Positions 1 to 8,380 of a stretch of 64,000 bases of DNA are shown here, one piece after another. Under the pieces are notes generated by a model that did no database searches, had not been told where the DNA came from, and saw only the letters and a list, made by a program, of their open reading frames with translations. Source of the stretch: Alteromonas marina (GTDB lineage: Bacteria > Pseudomonadota > Gammaproteobacteria > Enterobacterales > Alteromonadaceae); the NCBI RefSeq assembly GCF_000808575.1, contig NZ_JWLW01000003.1, positions 124,001-188,000 of the forward strand. Reading direction: 5' to 3'. How positions within the stretch are numbered: position 1 is the stretch's first letter; each line of letters begins with the position of its first letter. The translations under genes and the position numbers were made by a program.

Positions 1-2473
1 GCTGCCTAGAAAGTAAGTAAGCCACTAACAGGCCCACGACTAAGGTGGCATATATCGAATAGGCCAACGGCGAACGAAGCGGTGCGTATGGCATAGACAG
101 GCTTACTTCCGCTGGCAAAACGTTATAGTCGAAGCTTCCAGGCGTGGGCGCGACGGTAAAAACATAGTCTCCAGGTTCGATATTAGTAAAGGTTACTTTC
201 GCATCTTCAGTAATACCTTCGGAAACCACTTTGTCACCATTTAAAAGTTTGTAGTAATACTTCACTTTTCCTATGCCAGACATGGCGAGTGCGGAAAAGT
301 GAATGGTTAGCCCATAGTCCTCATAATTTAGATTAAAATGGTGACCGCTTAAGTTTTTAAGGGGCTGATTTAGCGAGCGATTACCTAGTACAACCTCAGT
401 AATGGCGGTTTTCTTGCCAAGTAAACCACCGTCAACATCTAAACTTTCCAGTTGCGATGCAGAAAAGACAACGGCACCACTAGTAGAACCATAGGCCAGC
501 CTTCCATCGTTAAGCTTTAGCGATGCCCCCTGATTAAACTCCGAAACACTTAGTTCTCGACCGTAAATAAAATTCTTAATTTGACCGGTGGAAGGGTCGT
601 ACCTGTGAAGACCTTTATGCGAACTAAACCAGATATTGCCAGACTCATCCTTCTGAAGCCCATATACAATGTTCGATAATAAAATATTGTTATCATTCAA
701 ATCATAAAGGGGTTCGAAAGTATCCGCATCTAGGCCTATTAGCCCCACACCACTGTATGCAAGCCAAAGTACGCCCATGTCGTCAATTACCCACGATGTA
801 ATGGAGCGTTCGCTCCCTCTATAAACCTCTGGGAAACGATATACAAGTTCATGCTGCGAGGTAGTCGGATCGATTAGCCACAATCCTCCTTCTGTAGCTA
901 AAAAAAGCCTGTCATTGTGATATTTTGACTGCCCTATAAAACCATAAGAAAAATTGATATCGAACACTCGTGGGTCTAGTTTAAAGGGCGAAACTTCTTT
1001 TTTAACGACGTCGTATTTCAGAAAGCTTTCGTAACCAATAAAATACAAAATGCCCTCATTGGATAAGTGCATGCCGGGCCCATAAGTATCAAAAACTGTA
1101 TTTTCCCCTCCACTCGATACTTCAGGACGAGACACTTCTCCTGTTTTTGGGTCAAATAACCGAATCCCTTCATAAGTACTTAAGAACAATTTTCCACTCT
1201 GCAAAGGAATAATCTTATCGACGGCTCCCTTTCCAAAAACTTCGTCATCGAAGTAATAAAACTTCTCGGATATATTCGTAGCAAAATCATAATGATTTAG
1301 CCCGTTTTCAGTCCCTATCCATATTTTATTGGGCTCTGTTTCAGCAAATGTCCACACAACATGACTGGTTAGCGTACTCTCTTCACCTGTTCTTTCATTC
1401 TGGATAGCAAAGATATCTGCGCTTTTAACCCCAAAATACAAAGCACCAGCGTAAACAGAACTCATCCACAAATTATCTGCTTCATCTTTGGCTATTGCGG
1501 TGATTTTTTTATTTGAGATTTCAGTGAAACCATTATTAGGCTCTAAGATATGTTCATGCTCCCAACCATTAGCCGTTTGAACTAGTTGGTACAAGCCTTT
1601 ATTTGTGCCCATCCAAAACGCATTTTCTTTGTGCTGCACCAAAGTCCACACGTTTCTATCAGATGCAACTTGTGTAAATACGTTTTTTTTAACACCGCTG
1701 ACTTGCGCTAAAAAATCTTTTTTGTCTGCAACGAATACCCCGAGTACCGTTGTAATCCAGACTCTGTTTTGCTCATCCAACATCAGAAATTTTGCATTGA
1801 TATTGTCAATATTTTGCTCAGTATCACCTAGGTAATCCAAGCTAACCAAAGGCTGTTCAGCATCAAAAATAGTTTTAACATAAACACCTTTGGTCGTCGC
1901 CACTATCAAAACATCATCAATAGTTATGGCCGAACGAATACTATGTTGATTTTCAAGCAAAGGTGCCGGCAATTCAGCAATGCGGGTTATTTCGTTTTTT
2001 TCTGTATCAAATAGTTGCACTTCTTCGCTTAGTGCAATAACAAGTTTGCTTGGCGTATACCAATGAAATGTCTCGGCATGTTGCACAACCCCTTCTATGG
2101 CATGATATTTCGTGGGCGCTATTTGAACGACATTTTGTGTGGTTAAATCAAGATAAAAATTTCCTCGCCCATAGATACTGAACCAAAGCGCTTCTGAGCC
2201 TTGCAGCGCTAGCCGATGAACTGATGCATCAGCAAGGCTATTATCTGGGCCTGTTACGAGTTTAGTTCTTACGCCGTCCCACCGCACTAAGCCACCTTCT
2301 GTGGCAATCCATACAAATCCATCTTCGCTTATAACAATGTCATTTACGACATCTTGAGGCAGGCCATTTTTTGTCGAGAGAGACTGAAAAACAGGGTTAG
2401 ATAACCGAGGAGATGCCACTGCACCTAAACAAACAAAAAAAGCCAAAAGAATAAGGTAGGTAAAACACTTCAT
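1..2473 (-). CDS. Two-component-propeller sensor protein, partial (C-terminus beyond window edge)
   Basis: An open frame of about 824 codons reads leftward from an ATG at 2473 and runs off the left edge, so the C-terminal output domain is missing. The first ~20 residues form a signal peptide (MKCFTYLILLAFFVCLGAVA). A long series of beta-propeller repeats follows, with recurring elements such as DGFVWIATEGGLVRWDG, NRVWITTVLGVF and GNIWFSSHKGLHRYD, typical of Reg_prop repeats. Near the window edge comes a Y_Y_Y-like domain (HHFNLNYEDYGLTIHFSAL ... YKLLNGD) and then the start of a transmembrane helix. Known relatives carry a histidine kinase, hybrid kinase, GGDEF or HTH domain after this helix; which one is present here cannot be seen. 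Probable role: periplasmic ligand sensing. Confidence 0.85.
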   Translation of the reverse strand, partial: MKCFTYLILLAFFVCLGAVASPRLSNPVFQSLSTKNGLPQDVVNDIVISEDGFVWIATEGGLVRWDGVRTKLVTGPDNSLADASVHRLALQGSEALWFSIYGRGNFYLDLTTQNVVQIAPTKYHAIEGVVQHAETFHWYTPSKLVIALSEEVQLFDTEKNEITRIAELPAPLLENQHSIRSAITIDDVLIVATTKGVYVKTIFDAEQPLVSLDYLGDTEQNIDNINAKFLMLDEQNRVWITTVLGVFVADKKDFLAQVSGVKKNVFTQVASDRNVWTLVQHKENAFWMGTNKGLYQLVQTANGWEHEHILEPNNGFTEISNKKITAIAKDEADNLWMSSVYAGALYFGVKSADIFAIQNERTGEESTLTSHVVWTFAETEPNKIWIGTENGLNHYDFATNISEKFYYFDDEVFGKGAVDKIIPLQSGKLFLSTYEGIRLFDPKTGEVSRPEVSSGGENTVFDTYGPGMHLSNEGILYFIGYESFLKYDVVKKEVSPFKLDPRVFDINFSYGFIGQSKYHNDRLFLATEGGLWLIDPTTSQHELVYRFPEVYRGSERSITSWVIDDMGVLWLAYSGVGLIGLDADTFEPLYDLNDNNILLSNIVYGLQKDESGNIWFSSHKGLHRYDPSTGQIKNFIYGRELSVSEFNQGASLKLNDGRLAYGSTSGAVVFSASQLESLDVDGGLLGKKTAITEVVLGNRSLNQPLKNLSGHHFNLNYEDYGLTIHFSALAMSGIGKVKYYYKLLNGDKVVSEGITEDAKVTFTNIEPGDYVFTVAPTPGSFDYNVLPAEVSLSMPYAPLRSPLAYSIYATLVVGLLVAYLLSRQ

Positions 2474-2740
2474 CACGAATGGATCGCACAATTTACATTT
2501 TTATTATATTTTCAAGTGTAACAGAATGTTTGAAACATGGGCAGCTTCATGCCGAGGTTTTTACAATCTCAAAAAATATCGTTATAACATTGAAATTTAA
2601 AGGCTTATTAAAAGTACCCTGGTAGCTTTGTAATGCAAAAAGTACACCCTTTGACCAACTTGTGGCAATAAGTTTTCCAATGAATCCGGTGCACTGCTAT
2701 ATGGCTTTGTTTACAAACTGACTGTATTCATACTAATTCG

Positions 2741-4129
2741 TTAGTCTTGCTGTACTGGCACGCGTCCAACCGGCACAACCTGTCTTCTTATACTGGGCTG
2801 TGGCGCTAACCTGTATAGATCACCATTTTGACCCACATAATGCTTAGTCACACCACATAACTTCGCAATTTCCGCGTGGGCTTTTAGATGGTGGTGCTCA
2901 CCATGAACCGGAATCGCAATCTTGGGTTTAACCCAGTGATACATTAATTTGAGTTCTTCCTCACAAGGATGACCGCTTGCGTGAATAGGTAAGACACTAT
3001 CTTCACTGTGAATGACAGAGACACCTTTCGCTGATAATGCTTTGCTCAAACGCTCTACACTGTCTTCATTGCCGGGAATAACGATAGAAGAAAATAGAAC
3101 CATATCGCCCTTGTCTAGACTAAGGAGGGGATGATTATCTCGTGCTAAGCGGGCCAACGCGGTATTTTTCTCACCTTGGCTACCTGTTGCAACTGCTAAT
3201 ACCTCTTGCGGTGGCAAATACCCTAGATGTTGTGGATCTGTAATCGGTAAATCATCCGGCCAAATACCTTGTTGTTTGGCAATGCCATACATGTTCATTA
3301 ATGAACGTCCATACAATCCCATGTATCGCTTTGTTTTCTTCGCAATTCTTGCCAGTGAAATAAGCCTTGCTATATTGCTCCCAAAACACCCAACAACGAC
3401 CCTCCCTTTCAGAGGCGCTATAGTGCTCAATAATCCGTCGTAACAGTTTCTCTCTGAGATCGAAAAACCAGGTTTTGGCGCGTTAGTGGAATCACCCACC
3501 AGGGCGAGAATATTTTCTTCACCCAATCGCTTGTAAAGGTTTATATCGAAAGGTTGACCAGTGATCGGGTTAGCATCAATTTTCCAATCTGCAGTATGCA
3601 ATACCGTTCCCACTGGGGTGATGATCTTCAGGGCAAAAGGTTCGGGCAAAGAATGAGTAATGGCTAACCAATGCACGCCAAACGGTCCAATTTGCTTAAT
3701 TTCGCCTGAATCAACTTCAATGATTGCAATTCGGTTTGCAAGCTTGGTTCGAGCAAGCTTGCGCCTTAACACTTCAGCCGTGAACGACGTTGTATAAATC
3801 GGCTTTTGAAATCGCTCCCATAAATAGGGAATAGCACCCACATGGTCTTCATGTGCGTGCGTAATAACAATACCCGCAAGCGAGTCCTTTTGATTTGAGA
3901 TGAAAGTCGGGTCAGGAGCAACCACTCTGTGCGTTGACCCTTTGGATTGAGTTCTGCAGTCTCCCTTGCCACCCGCTTTATAATTTGGAACTAGAGGTTC
4001 GTCGAACGATACTCCGCAATCGACCATCAACCATTGACCATTGTGTCCGTACAAATTAAGGTTCATACCAATTTCGCCTGTCCCTCCTAAGGGAACAAAC
4101 CACAAATCGTCGATGGTTGGTTGCAACAA
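2741..4129 (-). CDS. RNase J-like metallo-beta-lactamase-fold ribonuclease
   Basis: The protein has 462 residues. It opens with FVPLGGTGEIGMN, the RNase J N-terminal signature, and has the metallo-beta-lactamase zinc motif HAHEDHVG at about residue 87, a later TADWKIDANP segment, and the beta-CASP element ASGHPCEEEL followed by IPVHGEHHHL. Together these indicate a zinc-dependent 5'-3' exo/endoribonuclease of the RNase J/beta-CASP class. It is about 90 residues shorter than the usual ~555-residue RNase J, so the C-terminal dimerisation domain is probably reduced or absent. The frame begins at a TTG (4129), preceded by AAGGCAG at suitable spacing; no ATG lies upstream of the conserved N-terminus. 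It could be a paralogue with altered specificity. Confidence 0.85.
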   Translation of the reverse strand: MLQPTIDDLWFVPLGGTGEIGMNLNLYGHNGQWLMVDCGVSFDEPLVPNYKAGGKGDCRTQSKGSTHRVVAPDPTFISNQKDSLAGIVITHAHEDHVGAIPYLWERFQKPIYTTSFTAEVLRRKLARTKLANRIAIIEVDSGEIKQIGPFGVHWLAITHSLPEPFALKIITPVGTVLHTADWKIDANPITGQPFDINLYKRLGEENILALVGDSTNAPKPGFSISERNCYDGLLSTIAPLKGRVVVGCFGSNIARLISLARIAKKTKRYMGLYGRSLMNMYGIAKQQGIWPDDLPITDPQHLGYLPPQEVLAVATGSQGEKNTALARLARDNHPLLSLDKGDMVLFSSIVIPGNEDSVERLSKALSAKGVSVIHSEDSVLPIHASGHPCEEELKLMYHWVKPKIAIPVHGEHHHLKAHAEIAKLCGVTKHYVGQNGDLYRLAPQPSIRRQVVPVGRVPVQQD

Positions 4130-4194
4130 AGCGTAAACTGCCTTTTTAAAACGTTAAATATAGCGTGCGAAAACGGGTAACTAAAACAACCTGA

Positions 4195-4428
4195 TTATTC
4201 GTGAAGTTCTGCATTTAATTGATCGATGATTTCAGCCCATGCAGCATCTTCAACAATAGCTTCTTTTAAAAAAGCTGACTGACTTTCATTCCAATAAGGC
4301 GCTTCGTGTAAGTGCTGGCTGTTATTAAGTCCTCGATGCGCTTCAAAAAATTCAGCTATTTCTTCGTCAGAGCTTCCTAAACCGAGTTGGCTGAATAAAC
4401 TATTCATTGTAGGTTGTTCAGTAAACAT
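4195..4428 (-). CDS. DUF2789 family protein
   Basis: A small acidic protein of 77 residues that resembles the DUF2789 family (core NSLFSQLGLGSSDEEI followed by HRGLNN, and a C-terminal DAAWAEIIDQLNAELHE). The start at 4428 is set by a strong AGGAGG ribosome-binding site four bases upstream; a longer frame to 4464 adds residues with no such site. Family function is not established. It is soluble, mostly helical, and has no cysteine, signal peptide or membrane segment. It stands alone between the RNase J-like gene and the DUF2750 gene, all on the same strand. Confidence 0.8.
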   Translation of the reverse strand: MFTEQPTMNSLFSQLGLGSSDEEIAEFFEAHRGLNNSQHLHEAPYWNESQSAFLKEAIVEDAAWAEIIDQLNAELHE

Positions 4429-4559
4429 AACGCCTCCTAGGGTTACACATAAACAAAAGCACAATTAAAGCGACTTCAGCGCGGCATAATAAGCGCATGC
4501 AAATTGCTTTTGTTTCGTTACTAAATATCTACCCTCTGATGAGCCCTTGAGATCACACG

Positions 4560-4910
4560 TTAAAGATACTCAGCGAACTCCTCTGGAGTAATTACCTCAC
4601 CTTCTTCTGCGGGAACAGGACATACTATGACCATAAGTTCGTCTTGCGTCATACCAGGCACCCACTTCAATAAAAATTCTTTAGTTGTCAGTTCCATGGC
4701 TTCGCAATGTGCCCAGTCTTCAGTAGCCCACAAAAGCGCAAGCTCAGCATCAGGCCAAACAGGTACGCCATCTTCCTCGTCGGTGGTAAGCATCACACAG
4801 CCGTGCTCGTCTTTTAGGATAAACAATTTCTGTTCTGCTTTAATCGTTTCAAGGCTTGCTTCCAAACGCTGAAATGCATTTTTTTCTAGTAAAGGATGTA
4901 ATTGAGACAT
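4560..4910 (-). CDS. DUF2750 family protein
   Basis: A soluble acidic protein of 116 residues. It shows the layout of DUF2750 proteins: an early region with WxLKDExGCVML-like text (LFILKDEHGCVMLTTDEEDG), then VPVWPDAELALLWA and a C-terminal FLLKWVPGMTQDELMVIVCP. No catalytic motif is recognisable and the family's role is unknown. The gene begins at an ATG and lies 63 bp downstream of hdfR on the same strand, so it may be cotranscribed with it. Confidence 0.8.
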   Translation of the reverse strand: MSQLHPLLEKNAFQRLEASLETIKAEQKLFILKDEHGCVMLTTDEEDGVPVWPDAELALLWATEDWAHCEAMELTTKEFLLKWVPGMTQDELMVIVCPVPAEEGEVITPEEFAEYL

Positions 4911-4973
4911 TGGACTCTCTCTAAAATTCTGTCATTTGCGTGCCGAACGTTGCGGCACATTCACTGGTTTCAT

Positions 4974-5804
4974 TTAACAAGCCGTCGATACGCTTTCTAT
5001 AATTTCCTTAAGACCAACCCGACGTACTTGCTTCATACTGTGCACGTAAACTTTAAATGACACGTTTTCTATCGTCTCTATTTTAGTCACTTTGGTGCCA
5101 GCTGGTAACTGCGTTTCAACACCAATTGGAAGTACAGCTATACCGCCTTCACTTTGTAGATTATTTAGCGCTAAATTTAACGAATTCGTCCTTAACTTAG
5201 CATCGCGAAGTTGCGGGTAGGTGGTAAGTAGCCAGTCTCGGGCTTTAGCGCCCCAATCTATTGCTACAAAATCTGCAGCATCTATAGAGTCTGCGCCCTC
5301 TCCGATACGGTATAGCGCCAGCTCATGCTCTAATAAGACATCGCTATTCACCTCTTCAGATTTAAGTGGCTCCGTGGAAAATGAGAGGTCTGTAACCCTT
5401 TCATGAAGCTGACGAGACAAGGTATCAAGCGTTAAAACTTCTGCCTTTACCGACCAGTCCGGAAATGAATTGTGAAGATGGCTAAGCATTCTAGGCAACA
5501 GCAACTCACTAGCAAGCTGTGTTGCACCACACACAACATATTCCGAAGACTGAATTTGTAGTTCTTGCTTCGCTTCATTCAACGTAGCGCATAATTGCTT
5601 TGCATAGGGAAGCAACTTTTCACCTGATTGTGTAAGCTGAATACTATTGCGCTGTCTTATAAAAAGCGTGGTGTGAAAATATTCTTCAAGAAGCTTTATT
5701 CGTGCACTAACGGCAGATTGAGTGAGGTAAAGGTTTTCCGCCGCTTTACCAAAGTGACGTGTTTTAGCCACCTCTATAAAGGTGGTGAGAAAGCGTATAT
5801 CCAT
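4974..5804 (-). CDS. hdfR: LysR-family regulator HdfR
   Basis: This 276-residue LysR-type regulator has the winged HTH at residues 1-60 ([21 protein letters not shown] ending just before [19 protein letters not shown]), closely resembling Escherichia coli HdfR ([20 protein letters not shown]). The rest is the periplasmic-binding-like effector domain. HdfR represses flhDC and activates gltBD in enterobacteria; its targets here are unknown. In E. coli hdfR is divergent from maoP, and maoP also lies about 0.7 kb upstream here in divergent orientation, which supports the call. A perfect 10-bp palindrome lies directly before the start codon. Confidence 0.85.
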   Translation of the reverse strand: [276 protein letters not shown]

Positions 5805-5808
5805 GCTT

Positions 5809-5818
5809 GTTGTACAAC
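5809..5818. promoter_or_regulatory. Perfect 10-bp palindrome before hdfR, possible autoregulatory site
   Basis: GTTGTACAAC sits four bases upstream of the hdfR start codon. LysR regulators commonly bind dyads near their own promoters, but this one covers the leader and may be coincidence. Low confidence. Confidence 0.25.
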
Positions 5819-5879
5819 CGAATCAAAGTAGACGTAAATTGACACAGATCATACGGCAAGTAAATACAAAAGCACAGAA

Positions 5880-5902
5880 GCGCACCGCTTAATGCGGTGC
5901 GC
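5880..5902 (-). terminator. Hairpin terminator after the small basic-protein gene
   Basis: A 9-bp perfect GC-rich stem (GCGCACCGC pairing with GCGGTGCGC) with a 5-nt loop. On the minus strand it is followed by a T-rich but interrupted tract (TTCTGTGCTTTTG). It lies between the 5931-6098 gene and hdfR. Confidence 0.6.
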
Positions 5903-5930
5903 TTAAATAAAATTTCACCAACTCGCTGAA

Positions 5931-6098
5931 TTAATACTCTTCTTGGTGCAGGCGACGCTGTTTATCACGGCGTTGCAAGTCACGCTTCTGCTTCGCCTTT
6001 ACCGAACTTTGGCGTTTGGAACTTGGCTTTTTAGCGTGAAAATCTTCCTCTTCTACCGAGTCCCATTCATCACGCTGGTAACGATAGTCTTTACTCAT
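5931..6098 (-). CDS. Small highly charged protein between hdfR and maoP
   Basis: A 55-residue protein from the ATG at 6098, which has AGAGAAG three bases upstream; a longer frame to 6128 has no better site. The N-terminal half is acidic and aromatic (YRYQRDEWDSVEEEDF). The C-terminal half is strongly basic (KKPSSKRQSSVKAKQKRDLQRRDKQRR), suggesting binding to nucleic acid or ribosomes. No family is recognised with certainty. It has its own hairpin terminator, so it is probably expressed independently of hdfR. Confidence 0.65.
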   Translation of the reverse strand: MSKDYRYQRDEWDSVEEEDFHAKKPSSKRQSSVKAKQKRDLQRRDKQRRLHQEEY

Positions 6099-6496
6099 TG
6101 ACTTCTCTGGGTTGTTAACACACTCCAATTATTATCGTAAGCAGTAAAATGGAAAACGAATTTTAATCATCGTAGCGATAAGAATTTTTGATTACGTACT
6201 CAATGAAACTTAATAGACCTAACACACTCGTTTCTATTACGCTTATATCAGCACGTTCAGCTAAACCATCAAGAGTTCAAAAACACGAATTTTTATCCAA
6301 TAATCAAAACTTTAAAAAAGTACGTATTTCTAGTTATCTATAGCAGCATTGACTATTAATTAAACAAAAGTACCGAAATTCTTTTTCTTTTTAAGCTCTT
6401 AAAAATTTTTTATTGATAAGAGAAAAATCTTTTGTTTTATCTTCGTTTTTAATTATTTTAAAAGTGCGCTGAACAAAACAATACGTTGGGTACAAC
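6099..6496. other. AT-rich intergenic region upstream of maoP
   Basis: About 400 bp without a gene, strongly AT-rich in its right half (runs such as CTTTTTCTTTTTAAGC and AAAAATTTTTTATTG). It must hold the promoters for the divergent small protein and maoP. In E. coli the MaoP-dependent site maoS lies in the region next to maoP, so this is the natural place for an equivalent; I cannot identify one by eye. Confidence 0.5.
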
Positions 6497-6853
6497 ATGA
6501 AAAGTTTAGCTATTCGACTATCAGCAAAACCTTATATCGACCGTCAGAAGTTTCCGTATGGTTTCCGTAAATCAGGTGACTTCAGCATTACTGAAGCCGA
6601 TCTTCTAACAAATTACGGAAAGACCTTGTTAGGACTTGAAAGTGGTGAACTATTGCCAGAAAGCGAAGATGAGAAACACTTCGTCGAATTCATTAATGGT
6701 AAAGTTGAAGCGGCTAATAACCTAGAAAAGGCATGGGCAAAGTACGTCAGGTTAGCTAGGGGTAAAAAGCACTTTTACACGCTTCATAGCAGTGCTAGCA
6801 ACCAGTCGGATTACGACGATGATTTTTCTGATGATGAGTTTGATGTCGCCTAA
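6497..6853 (+). CDS. maoP: MaoP/YifE-like DUF413 protein
   Basis: The protein has 118 residues and the DUF413 pattern: RQKFPYGFRKSGDFSITEADLL near the start, matching E. coli YifE/MaoP ([21 protein letters not shown]), then EDEKHFV, AWAKYVRLARGKKHFYTL, and an acidic tail (DYDDDFSDDEFD). In E. coli MaoP acts with the site maoS to organise the Ori macrodomain. It is oriented divergently from hdfR with one small gene between, a variation on the enterobacterial hdfR-maoP pair. A strong terminator follows at once. Confidence 0.85.
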   Translation: MKSLAIRLSAKPYIDRQKFPYGFRKSGDFSITEADLLTNYGKTLLGLESGELLPESEDEKHFVEFINGKVEAANNLEKAWAKYVRLARGKKHFYTLHSSASNQSDYDDDFSDDEFDVA

Positions 6854-6870
6854 AAAGCACTCTCCTGTTA

Positions 6871-6897
6871 AAGCTCGCTTAATGCGAGCTTTTTTGT
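6871..6897 (+). terminator. Rho-independent terminator of maoP
   Basis: Stem AAGCTCGC / GCGAGCTT with loop TTAAT, followed by a T run. Confidence 0.85.
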
Positions 6898-7045
6898 TTG
6901 TAAACCATAATGATCTCAATCAACTTTAACCAAGAACAAAATGGTGAAAGGTTAAGGAATGTCTACACTGAGAGTAATAAAGAGCGACGTTTATCAACGT
7001 TAACCGTTGCTCTGCATAAAGAGCCCTAGCAAAGGAGGCGAAACG

Positions 7046-7786
7046 ATGATCATAAGTTCAAAACAGCTCACTCATTTTTCTATTCATGCCTTTGATGACA
7101 AAGTGGGCGGCATCCGCGATATTCTTTTTGACGACGAGACGTTTACTGTACGTTACTTGGTTGCAGACACCAATACATGGCTTCCGCTTAGCAGAAAAGT
7201 GGTCATCTCCCCCATCGCACTAACCGAACTAGATAGAGATAAGAGCGTCGTACATGTGAATATGACGGTCGAAAAATTAAAAAATAGTCCTTCTATAGAC
7301 GAGCATAAACCCGTCTCTCGGGAGTACGAGGAAAACCTCTTTAAATACTTTGGGTATGGGTACTACTGGATAGGGCCTGGAGCTTGGGGTGAATTTGCAC
7401 ACCCAAATGAGCTTGTTCAGTTGCAGCAGACTAATGACTCAGAAACGCTTCACCCCAAAAAGACCAGCAATCACTTAAGAGCTGTTGGTGAAGTAGGTGG
7501 TTATGAAGTTGCTACTACCACCGATAACGTAGGTCACATTAGCAATTTTATAATTGACTCGCGAAATTGGAAAATAGTCATGCTCGTTGTGGATACGAAT
7601 AACTGGCTTCCAGGTGGAAAACATTTAGTTTTGATGCCACATGACATAAAAAATATTGATTGGGCCGCTCACAGTGTCGAGGTAAAGCTAAGTCATGATG
7701 AACTGCTCAAAAGACCAGAAGTCGATAGCGATAGAATTGCAGAGGACGATTACATCACAATGCTTTGCAAGCAATTCGATAAGTAG
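7046..7786 (+). CDS. Tandem PRC-barrel domain protein
   Basis: From the ATG at 7046 (AAAGGAGG eight bases upstream) this is a soluble 246-residue protein with two PRC-barrel copies. The first is at about residues 7-75 (VGGIRDILFDDETFTVRYLVADTNTW cut by LPLSRKVVISP). The second is at about 140-215 (VGHISNFIIDSRNWKIVMLVVDTNNWLPGGKHLVLMP). The paired DTNxWLP signatures make the duplication obvious. PRC barrels appear in RimM, photosynthetic reaction-centre H subunits and many stress-induced proteins. No partner is evident; the single-gene unit is closed by the hairpin at 7821-7848. A general-stress role is inference. Confidence 0.8.
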   Translation: MIISSKQLTHFSIHAFDDKVGGIRDILFDDETFTVRYLVADTNTWLPLSRKVVISPIALTELDRDKSVVHVNMTVEKLKNSPSIDEHKPVSREYEENLFKYFGYGYYWIGPGAWGEFAHPNELVQLQQTNDSETLHPKKTSNHLRAVGEVGGYEVATTTDNVGHISNFIIDSRNWKIVMLVVDTNNWLPGGKHLVLMPHDIKNIDWAAHSVEVKLSHDELLKRPEVDSDRIAEDDYITMLCKQFDK

Positions 7787-7820
7787 TTTACGTAGCGCTT
7801 TCAGAAGTCATATTGACCGT

Positions 7821-7848
7821 ACAATGTCCGTTTGACCGCGGACATTGT
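7821..7848. terminator. Bidirectional hairpin between PRC-barrel and arsR-type genes
   Basis: 10-bp perfect stem ACAATGTCCG / CGGACATTGT with an 8-nt loop between two convergent genes; GTTTGTGTG follows on the plus strand. Confidence 0.6.
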
Positions 7849-7873
7849 GTTTGTGTGATGAAAGAATAAAGTA

Positions 7874-8185
7874 TTACTGGCAGAAGAATTCGTACATTAA
7901 CGCGATAAGACGTTTAACCCGTTCATCCGCAAGGCGGTAGTAGATTGTTTGACCTTCCCTTCTAGTAGCCACCATTTGAGACTCTCGTAATAAAGCAAGA
8001 TGCTGGGAAATTACGGGTTGTGAAACGTTAACTACTTCTAATAGTTCAGTTACCGACTTTTCCTCCTCTAATAGTGAACATAGCACCATTAGACGGGTTT
8101 TATTCGCGAATTGCTTTAAAAAGATTTCAGCTTCCGCAGCGTGTTCCATTATATTTTCTGAACCTATTACCATTTCCTCGGACAT
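7874..8185 (-). CDS. ArsR-family regulator of the BigR/SqrR persulfide-sensing type
   Basis: A 103-residue winged-helix regulator from the ATG at 8185 (GGGAG five bases upstream; the frame opens earlier at a TTG). The HTH is SVTELLEVVNVSQPVISQHLALL followed by the wing REGQTIYYRL. Two cysteines stand out: C36 in MVLCSLLEEE and C102 in the C-terminal FFCQ. Their 66-residue spacing is the same as the C41/C107 and C42/C108 pairs of SqrR and BigR, which form a di- or tetrasulfide on exposure to persulfide and release DNA. The divergent neighbour is a rhodanese, as expected for this class. Metal-binding ArsR motifs (such as ELCVCDL) are absent. Confidence 0.85.
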   Translation of the reverse strand: MSEEMVIGSENIMEHAAEAEIFLKQFANKTRLMVLCSLLEEEKSVTELLEVVNVSQPVISQHLALLRESQMVATRREGQTIYYRLADERVKRLIALMYEFFCQ

Positions 8186-8233
8186 AAGCACTCCCAATGT
8201 GTAAAGTATCTGGGCACTAATTTAGCGATTAAC

Positions 8234-8247
8234 TATACTAAAGTATA
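8234..8247. promoter_or_regulatory. Candidate operator of the ArsR-type regulator
   Basis: TATACTAAAGTATA, a 6-bp inverted repeat around AA, lies in the 195-bp divergent space between the regulator and the rhodanese gene. The AAAGTAT half recurs at about 8203. AT-rich dyads are typical for this family. Position and symmetry support it; no binding data. Confidence 0.5.
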
Positions 8248-8380
8248 AGACATTCTGCCGACTTGCCATTTTATGCGATGAATTCCAGTTATTTTTATTG
8301 TTTGGTTGAATACACAAGCCTTACATTAGTCTTTACTTATTTTAGTTTATTTGAGCAAAATTTATTTTTAAGGAAGGATT

